DNA of 10,388 bases from Porphyrobacter sp. Lineage in GTDB: Bacteria > Pseudomonadota > Alphaproteobacteria > Sphingomonadales > Sphingomonadaceae. Positions 1-7,340 of the stretch are shown one piece after another; within the stretch, counting starts at the first letter, position 1; each line of letters begins with the position of its first letter. The notes under the pieces were generated by a model that was not told the DNA's origin, did no database searches, and saw only the letters and a program-made list of their open reading frames with translations. The DNA lies in NCBI GenBank assembly GCA_018991295.1, contig JAGKSZ010000164.1, forward strand, positions 1-10,388, given 5' to 3'. The position numbers and the translations under genes were made by a program.

Positions 1-20
1 AGCCGGACGCAAACGCGAAC

Positions 21-57
21 AAAAAAGACGGCGGGGAGCAATCCCCGCCGTTTTTTT
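21..57. terminator. Bidirectional intrinsic terminator
   Basis: A perfect 10-bp GC-rich stem (28-37 paired with 42-51) closes a GCAA tetraloop. On the plus strand it is followed by seven T (51-57). On the minus strand the same stem is followed by six T (complement of the A run 21-26). It can therefore end the leftward M48 protease transcript, whose stop codon is about 34 bp away, and also a rightward transcript entering from outside the window. Confidence 0.92.
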
Positions 58-84
58 GTGCTTATAAAGGTGGCGGCCAGAACC

Positions 85-1563
85 CTATCGCGCCCGGACC
101 ACCAACTTGACCTTCTGCCCCGGCGTTACCGCATCGCCGCTTCCCAGCGCATTGAGCACCCGGAACCGCTCCTCCTGCGCGCTGTCATAGGCCATGCGCC
201 GCGCCAGGCTCGCCACGGTGTCACCGCGCGCGACTGTCACGACCTGGAGCTTCTTGGGCACCACGGCACCGGCTTCGGCCTGCGTGATTCGCCGCATCGA
301 CTGGAACATCTGGTTGAAGGTCCCTGCCCGGCCCGCAGGCGCAATCACCTGAAAGTGGAAGGCCCGGTCCCGCGCAAATTCATAGGCGAATACCACCACA
401 TCGACCTGCGAATTGCCGTTGTTGACGCGCGCCGTGCCATAGACCGCGGGCAATCCGTTCACCGTGGTACGCTCGATCTGCTGCGGGGCAAGCTGGCTGT
501 TCTGCCCGCCGAGCGCGGTAAACGCGCTGCGCACATAGGTATCGAGATTGCCGCTGTAGGCGGCGGTCGTCAGTTGTGCCTGACCACCCTGCCCCTGAAT
601 GCTGACTGCCCGCGTTCCGTTCACCATGTAGAAGCCCTGCGGCGCGGTGAAGGCAAAGCGCAGTTCGGGATGGATGAAGTTGCTGCCTTCGATCATTCCC
701 TGCGCCGGATCGTCACCATACAGCAGCCCGTCAATTCGGGTGAGGAACGTGTCACGGTTGCTGATACTGCCCGCCACCGCCGGGCCGGCCTTGGTCAGGG
801 CGCTCTGCACGCGGCTCGCCGGATCGGGGTGAGTCGAGGCCCATTCGGGCACCGCCGCATTGCGCCCCGCCAACCGCGCATCGAGCGCGTTCTGCGCGGC
901 CAGACTTGCCAGCACCGTTCCCATCGCCCGCTTGTCATAACCGGCCCGGGCAAGATACTGGATGCCCAGATTATCCGCCTCCAGCTCCTGCTTGCGCGAG
1001 AACTTGAGCGTCAGAAGCTGTGAGCCCTGCAGGAACCCGCGCGAAAGGGTCTGCCCGATCCCCGAATCGCCCAGCAGGATGCCCGACAGGATCGCCCCGC
1101 CCAGCCCGAGCAGGGTGTTCTTCTGCGCAGCCTTCTGTCGCCGCTGTGAATGGCGTGCGGCCACGTGGCCGACCTCATGGCCGAGGACGGCGGCCAGTTC
1201 AGCCTCGCTGTTCATCAGCGTCACAAGCTGGCGGGTGGTGTAGATATACCCACCCGGAATCGCGAAAGCATTATGAACGGGCGAGTTCAGCAGGCTGACC
1301 GTGAAGCTTTCACGTGCATTGCCGAGACCCGATTGCACGGCAATGTTCTTGCCAACCTGTTCAATATAGGCGGCGTGGGTGCCGCTCATCGCGCCGCCGA
1401 ATTCTGCAAGCAGCTGGGGGTGATACTCCGCGCCCTGCTTGGCCTCGGCCTGCGTGATCGGGGTTGATGACGAGGGGATCTGCGCCCCGCCTGCACTGAC
1501 ACACCCGGCCAGCGCAACCGAGGCGACCCCGAAGGCCAGCAGCTTGCGTGAATATCGTGCCAT
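85..1563 (-). CDS. M48 family zinc metalloprotease, lipoprotein, with C-terminal LysM domain
   Basis: This is a 492-residue predicted periplasmic zinc protease, probably anchored in a membrane by a lipid. Residues 1-21 form a lipoprotein signal peptide ending in the lipobox LAGC, with Cys21 as the lipidated residue. The M48 catalytic core has HEVGH at 129-133 (His129 and His133 as zinc ligands, Glu130 catalytic) and the downstream ELEAD motif, where Glu193 is the likely third ligand. STHPDPASR at 243-251 is a usual M48 C-terminal motif. A middle domain of unclear family (about 298-425) follows, then a LysM-like segment (about 439-490) that would bind peptidoglycan. The family includes BepA/LoiP-type outer-membrane quality-control proteases, but the substrate here is inferred only. 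The ATG at 1563 is chosen because it begins the signal peptide and has AAGGGA six bases upstream. A TTG at 1695 in the same frame would add 44 non-signal-like residues and run into accA. Confidence 0.93.
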   Translation of the reverse strand: MARYSRKLLAFGVASVALAGCVSAGGAQIPSSSTPITQAEAKQGAEYHPQLLAEFGGAMSGTHAAYIEQVGKNIAVQSGLGNARESFTVSLLNSPVHNAFAIPGGYIYTTRQLVTLMNSEAELAAVLGHEVGHVAARHSQRRQKAAQKNTLLGLGGAILSGILLGDSGIGQTLSRGFLQGSQLLTLKFSRKQELEADNLGIQYLARAGYDKRAMGTVLASLAAQNALDARLAGRNAAVPEWASTHPDPASRVQSALTKAGPAVAGSISNRDTFLTRIDGLLYGDDPAQGMIEGSNFIHPELRFAFTAPQGFYMVNGTRAVSIQGQGGQAQLTTAAYSGNLDTYVRSAFTALGGQNSQLAPQQIERTTVNGLPAVYGTARVNNGNSQVDVVVFAYEFARDRAFHFQVIAPAGRAGTFNQMFQSMRRITQAEAGAVVPKKLQVVTVARGDTVASLARRMAYDSAQEERFRVLNALGSGDAVTPGQKVKLVVRAR

Positions 1564-1597
1564 GTTCAGTCCCTTTTTTGCCGCCTTGTCTGACCCC

Positions 1598-1625
1598 AGC
1601 CTATCGGGAAAGCGGCGCACGGCAA
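1598..1625 (-). promoter_or_regulatory. Possible promoter for the M48 protease gene
   Basis: The 100-bp gap between accA and the protease gene is the only spacing above 10 bp in this leftward gene string, so a separate promoter is plausible. The best match I find on the minus strand is TTGCCG (1625-1620), a 16-bp spacer, then TAGGCT (1603-1598), about 35 bp ahead of the ATG. Both boxes are weak. The protease could equally be read from the accA transcript, as I see no convincing terminator in the gap. Confidence 0.2.
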
Positions 1626-1663
1626 GGGCTTGGCAAAGGAAACCTGAACTTGGGCTGGCAACC

Positions 1664-2608
1664 CTAGCCGCCAATAGCGAGGAAGCGTTGTTCACGCGCG
1701 GCGATCAATTGTGCGCCCGTTTGCCCGGAAAGCATGTCGAGTTCTTCGACCAGCGCAGCACCCAGCATCCGAGCAGCCGCTGCCGGATCGCGATGCGCAC
1801 CGCCGACCGGTTCCTTGACGATGCGATCGATCACGTTGATGCGCTTCAGATCCTGCGCGGTGACCTTCATCGCCTGGGCGGCCTCAGGTGCCTTTTCGCT
1901 GGTGCGCCACAGGATCGAGGCACAGCCTTCGGGCGAAATCACCGAATAGACCGCGTGTTCCATCATCAGCACCCGGTTGGCCGAGGCCAGCGCCACCGCC
2001 CCGCCTGATCCGCCCTCACCCACGATCGCAGCGACCATCGGCACACCAATCGCAAGGCAGGCTTCCGTCGCGCGGGCGATGGCTTCGGCCTGACCGCGCT
2101 CTTCCGCCTCAATCCCCGGAAATGCCCCCGAAGTATCGACCAGCGTCACCACCGGCAGGCCGAATCGGCTGGCAAGCTCCATAAGGCGGATCGCCTTGCG
2201 ATAGCCTTCGGGCTTACCCATGCCGAAATTGTGGGCGATGCGGGTCTTGGTGTCGTGGCCCTTTTCATGGCCGATCAGCATCACCCGGCGGCCGTCGAGC
2301 CGGGCAAAGCCGCCCATGATCGCCAGGTCATCGGCGTAGAGCCGGTCACCCCCCAAGGGCATGAAATCCGTAAAGGCCTGCGCCACATAATCGCGGAAAT
2401 GCGGCCTTTGCGGATGCCTGGCGACCTGCGTCTTCTGCCATGGCGTGAGCGAGGCGTAGGTGCTGGCGAGCAGCTCTGCGCTTTTGCTTTCAAGCCGGCC
2501 AATCTCGCTGGCGACATCGACATCATGCAACGCGTTCACGCTGCGCAGCTGCGCAATGCGTTCTTCAAGCGCGGCGACGGGCTTCTCGAAATCGAGGTAA
2601 GAAATCAT
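1664..2608 (-). CDS. accA: Acetyl-CoA carboxylase carboxyltransferase subunit alpha
   Basis: AccA pairs with AccD in the carboxyltransferase half of acetyl-CoA carboxylase. It moves the carboxyl group from biotin on AccB to acetyl-CoA, giving malonyl-CoA, the first committed step of fatty acid synthesis in the cytoplasm. The 314-residue length is close to the E. coli protein (319). It is recognisable end to end: N-terminal YLDFEKPVAALEERI, GHEKGHDTK at 113-121, FGMGKPEGYRKA at 128-139, the oxyanion-hole GEGGSGGA at 197-204, YSVISPEGCASILW at 221-234 and EPVGGAHRDP at 266-275. DTSGAFPG at 158-165 differs from the DTPGAYPG I recall in E. coli. The ATG lies 9 bp after the xerD stop with no clear ribosome binding site, which suggests translational coupling. 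No accB, accC or accD is in the window. Confidence 0.97.
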   Translation of the reverse strand: MISYLDFEKPVAALEERIAQLRSVNALHDVDVASEIGRLESKSAELLASTYASLTPWQKTQVARHPQRPHFRDYVAQAFTDFMPLGGDRLYADDLAIMGGFARLDGRRVMLIGHEKGHDTKTRIAHNFGMGKPEGYRKAIRLMELASRFGLPVVTLVDTSGAFPGIEAEERGQAEAIARATEACLAIGVPMVAAIVGEGGSGGAVALASANRVLMMEHAVYSVISPEGCASILWRTSEKAPEAAQAMKVTAQDLKRINVIDRIVKEPVGGAHRDPAAAARMLGAALVEELDMLSGQTGAQLIAAREQRFLAIGG

Positions 2609-2617
2609 GGCAGCGGG

Positions 2618-3505
2618 CTAGTCGGATGTTGCCCGTGTTGCAAGCGGGTGACGGGAATTGACGAGCGTCACGAGCCTTGCCGCATCGACATGGGTGTAAA
2701 TCTGCGTCGTGGAAATGTCGGCATGGCCGAGCAGGGTTTGCAACACTCTGAGGTCGGCACCGCCTTCCAGAAGGTGTGTGGCAAAGGCGTGGCGCAGCAC
2801 GTGGGGGCTGATCCCGGCCGGATCGAGCCCGGCCCTGCCCGCCAGACCTTTGAGCAGCTGGAACAGGCGAACGCGGCTGAGATGGCCGGTCTTGCCAGAA
2901 GGAAACAGATAGCGCGATGCAGGCTCCGCTGCGCGCGCGCCAAGCCACCGGGCCAGCGCCTCCAGCGCCCGCGCCCCAACCGGGACAAGCCGGGTCGCCC
3001 CGCCCTTGCCCGTCACGGTCAGGAACGGCGCATCGCGCGGCACCGCAGCCAGCGGCAGGCTGACCAGTTCGGTTGCGCGCAGGCCCGATCCGTAAAGCAA
3101 TTCGATCAGCGCCAGCAGGCGCACCGCCTTGGGATCATTGCCAGAGGCTTCCTCCTCGGCGCGGGCAAACAGCGCGGCGATCTGATCGTGCCCCATCATC
3201 TTGGGCAGCGGGCGGCGAGTGCGCGGCGCGGGAAGCGCGCCCGAAGGATCATCCCGCCGCCAACCTTCATCGATGGCAAAGCCGAAAAACTGCCGCAGCG
3301 CCGAAGCCTTGCGCGCGACGCTTGCTGGCGCAAGGCCTGCCCATTCCCCGGCAAGGCTGGCAACCGCATCGCGGCTTGCCCCGGCGAGATCGCCGATAAC
3401 GTCCTCGGCCTGCGCCAGATCGCGGCGGTAGGCCGAAAGCGTGTTCAGCGCCGCGCCGCGTTCGGCCGCCAGCATTGCGAGAAAAGCGTCGGTCGCCGCC
3501 GACAT
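2618..3505 (-). CDS. xerD: Site-specific tyrosine recombinase XerD
   Basis: With XerC, XerD resolves chromosome dimers by strand exchange at the dif site near the division septum, normally activated by FtsK. The 295-residue length is usual for the family. An N-terminal SAM-like core-binding domain (about 1-90) precedes the catalytic domain. All catalytic residues are present: Arg143 in GSGLRATEL, Lys167 in GKGGATR, His235 and Arg238 in HVLRHAFATH, His261 in LLGHADIS and nucleophile Tyr270 in TTQIYTHV. The C-terminal half resembles E. coli XerD more than XerC. Its position next to the aroK-aroB divergon also fits the alphaproteobacterial xerD locus as I recall it. The ATG sits 7 bp after the upstream stop, with GAGG about 11 bases ahead. 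No dif-like site was identified in the window. Confidence 0.93.
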   Translation of the reverse strand: MSAATDAFLAMLAAERGAALNTLSAYRRDLAQAEDVIGDLAGASRDAVASLAGEWAGLAPASVARKASALRQFFGFAIDEGWRRDDPSGALPAPRTRRPLPKMMGHDQIAALFARAEEEASGNDPKAVRLLALIELLYGSGLRATELVSLPLAAVPRDAPFLTVTGKGGATRLVPVGARALEALARWLGARAAEPASRYLFPSGKTGHLSRVRLFQLLKGLAGRAGLDPAGISPHVLRHAFATHLLEGGADLRVLQTLLGHADISTTQIYTHVDAARLVTLVNSRHPLATRATSD

Positions 3506-3512
3506 GGGCCGG

Positions 3513-5432
3513 TCAGCCTCGCGCCACCGCCTCAGCGGCGATCATTCGGGCCTCGGCATCCAGCCCCACGCGGGTGAGGGCCGCCGTGATGTGATAGAGG
3601 TGCAGCGGGGTCATCTGCGACCAGCTCGTGCCCTGCATCCCCAGCCCGGCCAGCAGCACCACCAGCGCCGGATTGCCGACTTCGGCCGCGCGGGAAATGG
3701 CCGAAGTCCAGCGGGTTTGCCGCGTCAGATCAATATCCAGATCGCCCGCCAACGCGCCCGCATCGCCTTCGCTCAGCCGCCCGATCCCGGCGAGCCCGGC
3801 GACAAGAAAAGCCGATTTGCGCGCAGCCTCGCTATCGTCATTGCCGATGAAGCTTTCCACCGCGCCCTGCCCCACAGCGCCGCCACCGGGGCGCGACAGC
3901 GCAATCAGCGCCCAGCCCAGCGAGCCTTCCTCTGCAACATTACCCCACCGTCCAGCATTGCGATCAAGCCCTGCGGCCAGCATCGCTGCGATGAGATCAC
4001 CTGCCACATCCGCATGGGCCTCGTTTACAGGGATGCGCGCTGCGGCATAGGCGGTCATCACGCGAGCGCCATAGCCGTCGCCTCCACCCAGCTTTGCGCC
4101 ATCGCTCCACAGGCGCTGCATCGCGGCAATCCGGGCAGCAGGATCGGCGGCCAGATAGGCCTCGCGCAATGTCGAGGCATGGGCCTGCGCATCGCCCTTG
4201 GCCGCCGGATCGGCATAGACCTCGGCATAAAGATCAACCATCGCATCGGCCGACATTATCCCTTCCCTTGCTGCGCGTCCGGCAAAGGGGGCGCGGCTGA
4301 TAGCGGGCAGCATCGGCAGCAATGCGCCAGCGCGGGCGTAATAGGCCCCGCCGCGCGCCTTCAGCGCATTGTCGAGCAGCCCATCGGGGAACGGTTCGCC
4401 CACTGCGGTGGCAAGGCCGAAGCGCCAGGGGTTGAGCTCCTCCACCCCTTTCCATTCGATCTGCACCCCGCGCTGGCCGCGCCCCGCCGCCCCGGCAAAG
4501 CGCCGTGCCAACAGCACATCGATGCGCGGCGCTGCGCCCCTGCCCAGCGCCCGGTCAAGCTGCGATGCGGCCAGCGCCGCCTCGCCCGCATAGGCGTTGC
4601 AGATTGCCTGCCACATCTGCCACTCGCCATCATCGCGGGCTGATCCTTGCAGGCGCACCGCCGGGCAGGCCCCGGTGATATCGCCGCTGCCGAGATAGGC
4701 GCTGAGCGCCTCTTGCGTGAGCGCAGGCGACCACTTGGCGCTGTCGATATCCTGCACCACGGCGCGGGCCAGCGCGAATTCGCCCATGCGGTTCAGCACG
4801 CCCACTCTGAGCGCGGCAAATTCGATAGGGTCCATGCCGAGCGGCGCTGCCAGACGGCTCGCCAGTGCGCGGCGCATCAGGATGTGTCCCCAGCGCGAAA
4901 CCATCGGCCCATTGGTGCCCGAGAGGGCCGCGCGCACCAGCTTGTCCGACTGGTTTGCCAGCGCCACCGGCGGCAGCCCGCCCTCGTCCACAGCCAGAAC
5001 GCCGACGCGGGTCAGCGAACGCTGCGCGCCTGCGGGAATATCGGATTTGGGCTTGAGCCCGAGCAGCTGGTCAAGCTCCTCGGTCGACATCTTCTCCAGC
5101 GCCTCAAGGCTCGGCAGGCCGGCCAGATCATCGCGGGTGATCGAGGGCAAGGCGGGCAGGTTGGCCGGATCGGCCGGAACGCCGGATGGCAGCGGTGGCG
5201 GCGCGCTCCCCTGCGCGGGCGCCGAGGCTGGCCCATTGGCAGGGGCCTGCCCCGCACGCGAAGTCGCAGTGGGGGTCGGGCGCGGCGCGGGGGCGGGATC
5301 ATCGAAGCCCGGCGGCAGCAGCGATTCGGGTTTGCCCTGCGCAAGGCCAAGCCCTGCCAGCCCCGCACCTCCCAGCGCGCCTGCAAGGCCGAGCGCAAGC
5401 ACGCTCGCGCCAAACCGCACCTTCCCGCCCAT
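3513..5432 (-). CDS. Hypothetical exported or membrane-anchored protein with Pro/Ala-rich linker
   Basis: I do not recognise this 639-residue protein. It starts with a basic residue or two and a Gly/Ala/Leu-rich hydrophobic stretch (about 7-32) that reads as a signal peptide (possible cleavage after Ala31) or a membrane anchor. A Pro/Ala-rich, low-complexity linker follows (about 40-97). The rest (about 98-639) is Ala-rich and looks mostly alpha-helical. It may be a solenoid like those in TPR or Sel1 proteins, but no canonical repeat can be read by eye. Two cysteines, Cys256 and Cys278, could form a disulfide outside the cytoplasm. The ATG at 5432 is chosen because it overlaps the stop of the upstream small gene as TGATG, and because it begins the hydrophobic segment. 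An in-frame extension to 5546 would run through that gene. The stop lies 7 bp before xerD, so the genes are probably cotranscribed. Confidence 0.82.
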   Translation of the reverse strand: MGGKVRFGASVLALGLAGALGGAGLAGLGLAQGKPESLLPPGFDDPAPAPRPTPTATSRAGQAPANGPASAPAQGSAPPPLPSGVPADPANLPALPSITRDDLAGLPSLEALEKMSTEELDQLLGLKPKSDIPAGAQRSLTRVGVLAVDEGGLPPVALANQSDKLVRAALSGTNGPMVSRWGHILMRRALASRLAAPLGMDPIEFAALRVGVLNRMGEFALARAVVQDIDSAKWSPALTQEALSAYLGSGDITGACPAVRLQGSARDDGEWQMWQAICNAYAGEAALAASQLDRALGRGAAPRIDVLLARRFAGAAGRGQRGVQIEWKGVEELNPWRFGLATAVGEPFPDGLLDNALKARGGAYYARAGALLPMLPAISRAPFAGRAAREGIMSADAMVDLYAEVYADPAAKGDAQAHASTLREAYLAADPAARIAAMQRLWSDGAKLGGGDGYGARVMTAYAAARIPVNEAHADVAGDLIAAMLAAGLDRNAGRWGNVAEEGSLGWALIALSRPGGGAVGQGAVESFIGNDDSEAARKSAFLVAGLAGIGRLSEGDAGALAGDLDIDLTRQTRWTSAISRAAEVGNPALVVLLAGLGMQGTSWSQMTPLHLYHITAALTRVGLDAEARMIAAEAVARG

Positions 5433-5623
5433 CACCGGGATTGCTCCGGCAAAGCGACATCCTGCGCGATCGGGTGGAGCGCCTCCTCGCCGCCATCGAA
5501 CCATGCAAGCCCGAGCACCACTGCGCCCACAATCCCTGCCACCCACGGCCAGCGAACCCCGCGCTGCCGCTGCGCAGGTTCAAGGCCGGAAGAGGTAAGA
5601 CGCTCAGTGCGACGGTTTGCCAT
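5432..5623 (-). CDS. Small single-pass membrane protein
   Basis: This is a 63-residue protein of unknown function. It has a basic N-terminus (residues 4-24 contain seven arginines), one hydrophobic span WPWVAGIVGAVVLGLAWF at 25-42, and a short acidic C-terminal tail. By the positive-inside rule the N-terminus should be cytoplasmic and the tail periplasmic. Its stop TGA overlaps the ATG of the 639-residue protein gene by one base (TGATG, 5434-5430). That is typical of translational coupling and suggests the two proteins act together. It is the first gene of the leftward unit, only 38 bp from the aroK start on the other strand. No strong ribosome binding site is seen. Reality as a gene rests on the TM span and the TGATG junction. 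Confidence 0.72.
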   Translation of the reverse strand: MANRRTERLTSSGLEPAQRQRGVRWPWVAGIVGAVVLGLAWFDGGEEALHPIAQDVALPEQSR

Positions 5624-5661
5624 ATTGCGCGTGCCCTAGCCCATCTATAGGCCCTGCGGCA
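5624..5661. promoter_or_regulatory. Divergent intergenic region with palindromic CTATAG
   Basis: Only 38 bp separate the start codons of the leftward small membrane protein gene and rightward aroK. The self-complementary hexamer CTATAG at 5645-5650 can be read as a -10-like element on both strands (TATAGG rightward, TATAGA leftward). I find no convincing -35 box at 16-18 bp in either direction. If it is the -10 for aroK, transcription would start about 5 bases before the ATG, a nearly leaderless mRNA. That would agree with the absence of a Shine-Dalgarno sequence there. Alternatively, the true promoters lie inside the opposing coding sequences. Confidence 0.3.
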
Positions 5662-6231
5662 ATGTCCGCTGCGAGCCCATCCCTCACCGATCGCGATATT
5701 GCCGCCATCGCCGCGCGCATCACACGCCCGGTTGTGCTGGTGGGGCTCATGGGTGTGGGCAAATCGACTGTGGGGCGCAAGCTTGCCGCACTGCTGGGGC
5801 GCGATTTCATAGATGCCGATGATGCCATTGCCGCGGCTGCCGGACGCACCATTCCCGAAATCTTCGAAACCTTCGGAGAGGCCCATTTCCGCGATGGGGA
5901 ACGGCGCGTCATCGCCCGCCTGATCGATGAAGGCCACGGCGTGATCGCCACGGGCGGCGGCGCATTTGTCGATCCTGCCACCCGCGCCAAGGTGCTGGAC
6001 AAGGCGATTGCGGTGTGGATCGATTGCGACGTCGATACGCTGGTGGAACGCACCGCCCGCCGCGCCAATCGCCCCTTGCTCAAGCAAGGCAACCCGCACG
6101 AAATCCTGAGCCGGTTGGCGCGCGAACGAGCGCCCTTCTACGCCGAGGCTCCCATCCGCGTCGTCAGCGAAACCGGCCCTCATGCCGGGACTGCCCGCGC
6201 AATCATCAAGGCAATCGACGAATGGCTGTAA
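5662..6231 (+). CDS. aroK: Shikimate kinase
   Basis: The enzyme transfers phosphate from ATP to the 3-hydroxyl of shikimate, the fifth step of the chorismate pathway, in the cytoplasm. The 189-residue protein shows Walker A GLMGVGKST at 28-36, the shikimate-binding DADD at 51-54, FRDGE with Arg77 at 76-80, GGGA at 98-101, Arg137 in the lid sequence NRPLL, and the adenine-loop region RLARERAPFYAEA at 151-163. The first 20 or so residues extend beyond the compact E. coli enzyme. The ATG at 5662 is chosen because an in-frame TTG at 5617 would overlap the start of the opposing gene. No Shine-Dalgarno sequence is evident. The last 10 bp overlap aroB, the common aroK-aroB arrangement in Proteobacteria. 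Confidence 0.95.
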   Translation: MSAASPSLTDRDIAAIAARITRPVVLVGLMGVGKSTVGRKLAALLGRDFIDADDAIAAAAGRTIPEIFETFGEAHFRDGERRVIARLIDEGHGVIATGGGAFVDPATRAKVLDKAIAVWIDCDVDTLVERTARRANRPLLKQGNPHEILSRLARERAPFYAEAPIRVVSETGPHAGTARAIIKAIDEWL

Positions 6232-7340
6232 TCAATGTTGCGCTGGCCGGGCGCGCTTATGAAGTTGCGATCGCAGAAGGACTGCTCGCCCGCCTGCCAG
6301 AGGCTGCGGCAGCATATCTCGCCGGCTATCACGTCGATCGGCCAGTGCCCTTCGTGGCCGATGGCAACACCTATCGCCTCTATGCCGAAAGGATCACGCA
6401 GGACCTGATGGCAGCGGGATTTTCCATTGATTGGTTCGTCATCGAACCGGGCGAGGATTCCAAAAGCTGGGGGGCGCTCGAAGCCCTGTGCGATTGGCTG
6501 CTGGCACTGGGCATCACCCGCAAGGATCATGTCTTCGCGCTGGGGGGCGGTGTGGTGGGCGACCTGGTCGGCTTTGCCTGCGCGGTCGTGAAGCGCGGCT
6601 GCGGTTTCGTGCAGTTGCCGACCACACTGCTGGCACAGGTCGATTCCTCGGTCGGCGGCAAGACCGCGATCAACACCGCGGCCGGCAAGAACCTGATCGG
6701 CGCCTTCCACCAGCCTGCCCAGGTGCTGATCGACCCGCTGGTGCTGGCCACGCTCCCGGACCGCGAAATGCGCGCAGGGATCGCGGAAGTGATCAAATAT
6801 GGCCTGCTGGGCGATGCGGACTTTTTTGCATGGCTGGAGAGCAACGCCGCTGCCGTGCTGGCGCGCGAGCCTGCCGCGCTTGAACACGCCATCGCGGTCA
6901 GCATTGCCATGAAGGCGCAGATCGTTGCCGAGGACGAGCGCGAGACGCAAGACCGCCGCGCGCTGCTCAACCTTGGCCACACCTTCGGCCATGCACTGGA
7001 GGCCGAGACGGGCTTTTCCGAGCGGTTGCTGCATGGCGAGGCGGTCGCGCTCGGCATGGTGCTGGCCGCCAGATATTCGGCGCGGCGCGGCAAGATTTCC
7101 GCCGCTGATGCCGCGCGCGCTGAGGCGGCGATTGCTTCAGCGGGCCTGCCATCGCAGCTTGCCGCGCTTGGTCTTGCCTGCAACGGCGCGGCGCTGGTGG
7201 ATCACATGCGCCACGACAAGAAGGCCGAAGGCACCACCCTGCCCTTCCTGTTGCTGCGGGCACTGGGCGAGGCCTATGTGGCGCGCGACGTTGATCTTTC
7301 GGATATCGCAGCCTTCCTCGACGAAGAACTGGCCGCGTGA
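6222..7340 (+). CDS. aroB: 3-dehydroquinate synthase
   Basis: AroB converts 3-deoxy-D-arabino-heptulosonate 7-phosphate to 3-dehydroquinate, the second step of the shikimate pathway, using NAD and a divalent metal, usually zinc. The protein has 372 residues. The N-terminal NAD-binding part includes GGGVVGDLVGF at 108-118 and PTTLLAQVDSSVGGK at 133-147. The C-terminal metal site is complete: Glu189 in AEVIKYG, His253 in NLGHTFGH and His271 in LLHGEAVALGM. Further active-site lysines are Lys147, Lys156 (AGKNLIG) and Lys192. The ATG at 6222 lies inside the end of aroK (10-bp overlap), with AAGG about 10 bases upstream. The longer in-frame ORF beginning at 6015 is only aroK read in another frame. 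Confidence 0.97.
   Translation: MAVINVALAGRAYEVAIAEGLLARLPEAAAAYLAGYHVDRPVPFVADGNTYRLYAERITQDLMAAGFSIDWFVIEPGEDSKSWGALEALCDWLLALGITRKDHVFALGGGVVGDLVGFACAVVKRGCGFVQLPTTLLAQVDSSVGGKTAINTAAGKNLIGAFHQPAQVLIDPLVLATLPDREMRAGIAEVIKYGLLGDADFFAWLESNAAAVLAREPAALEHAIAVSIAMKAQIVAEDERETQDRRALLNLGHTFGHALEAETGFSERLLHGEAVALGMVLAARYSARRGKISAADAARAEAAIASAGLPSQLAALGLACNGAALVDHMRHDKKAEGTTLPFLLLRALGEAYVARDVDLSDIAAFLDEELAA

Noticed and set aside
1564..1695. A 44-residue N-terminal extension of the M48 protease starting at 1695.
   Set aside because: It would place the lipoprotein signal peptide internally and overlap the end of accA. The ATG at 1563 has a ribosome binding site.
2231..3577. Long rightward open frame (448 codons) opposite accA and xerD, with similar long ones at 58-1023, 3441-4643 and 4647-5639.
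   Set aside because: These are antisense frames kept open by high GC. Their translations are Arg/His/Pro/Gln-rich with no recognisable domain, while the other strand encodes clear families.
5433..5546. A 38-residue N-terminal extension of the 639-aa protein.
   Set aside because: It is out-of-frame reading of the 63-aa gene. The TGATG junction and the hydrophobic N-terminus support the start at 5432.
6180..7034. Leftward 284-codon open frame opposite aroB.
   Set aside because: It is antisense to a complete aroB with all catalytic residues present, and its own translation has no recognisable family.
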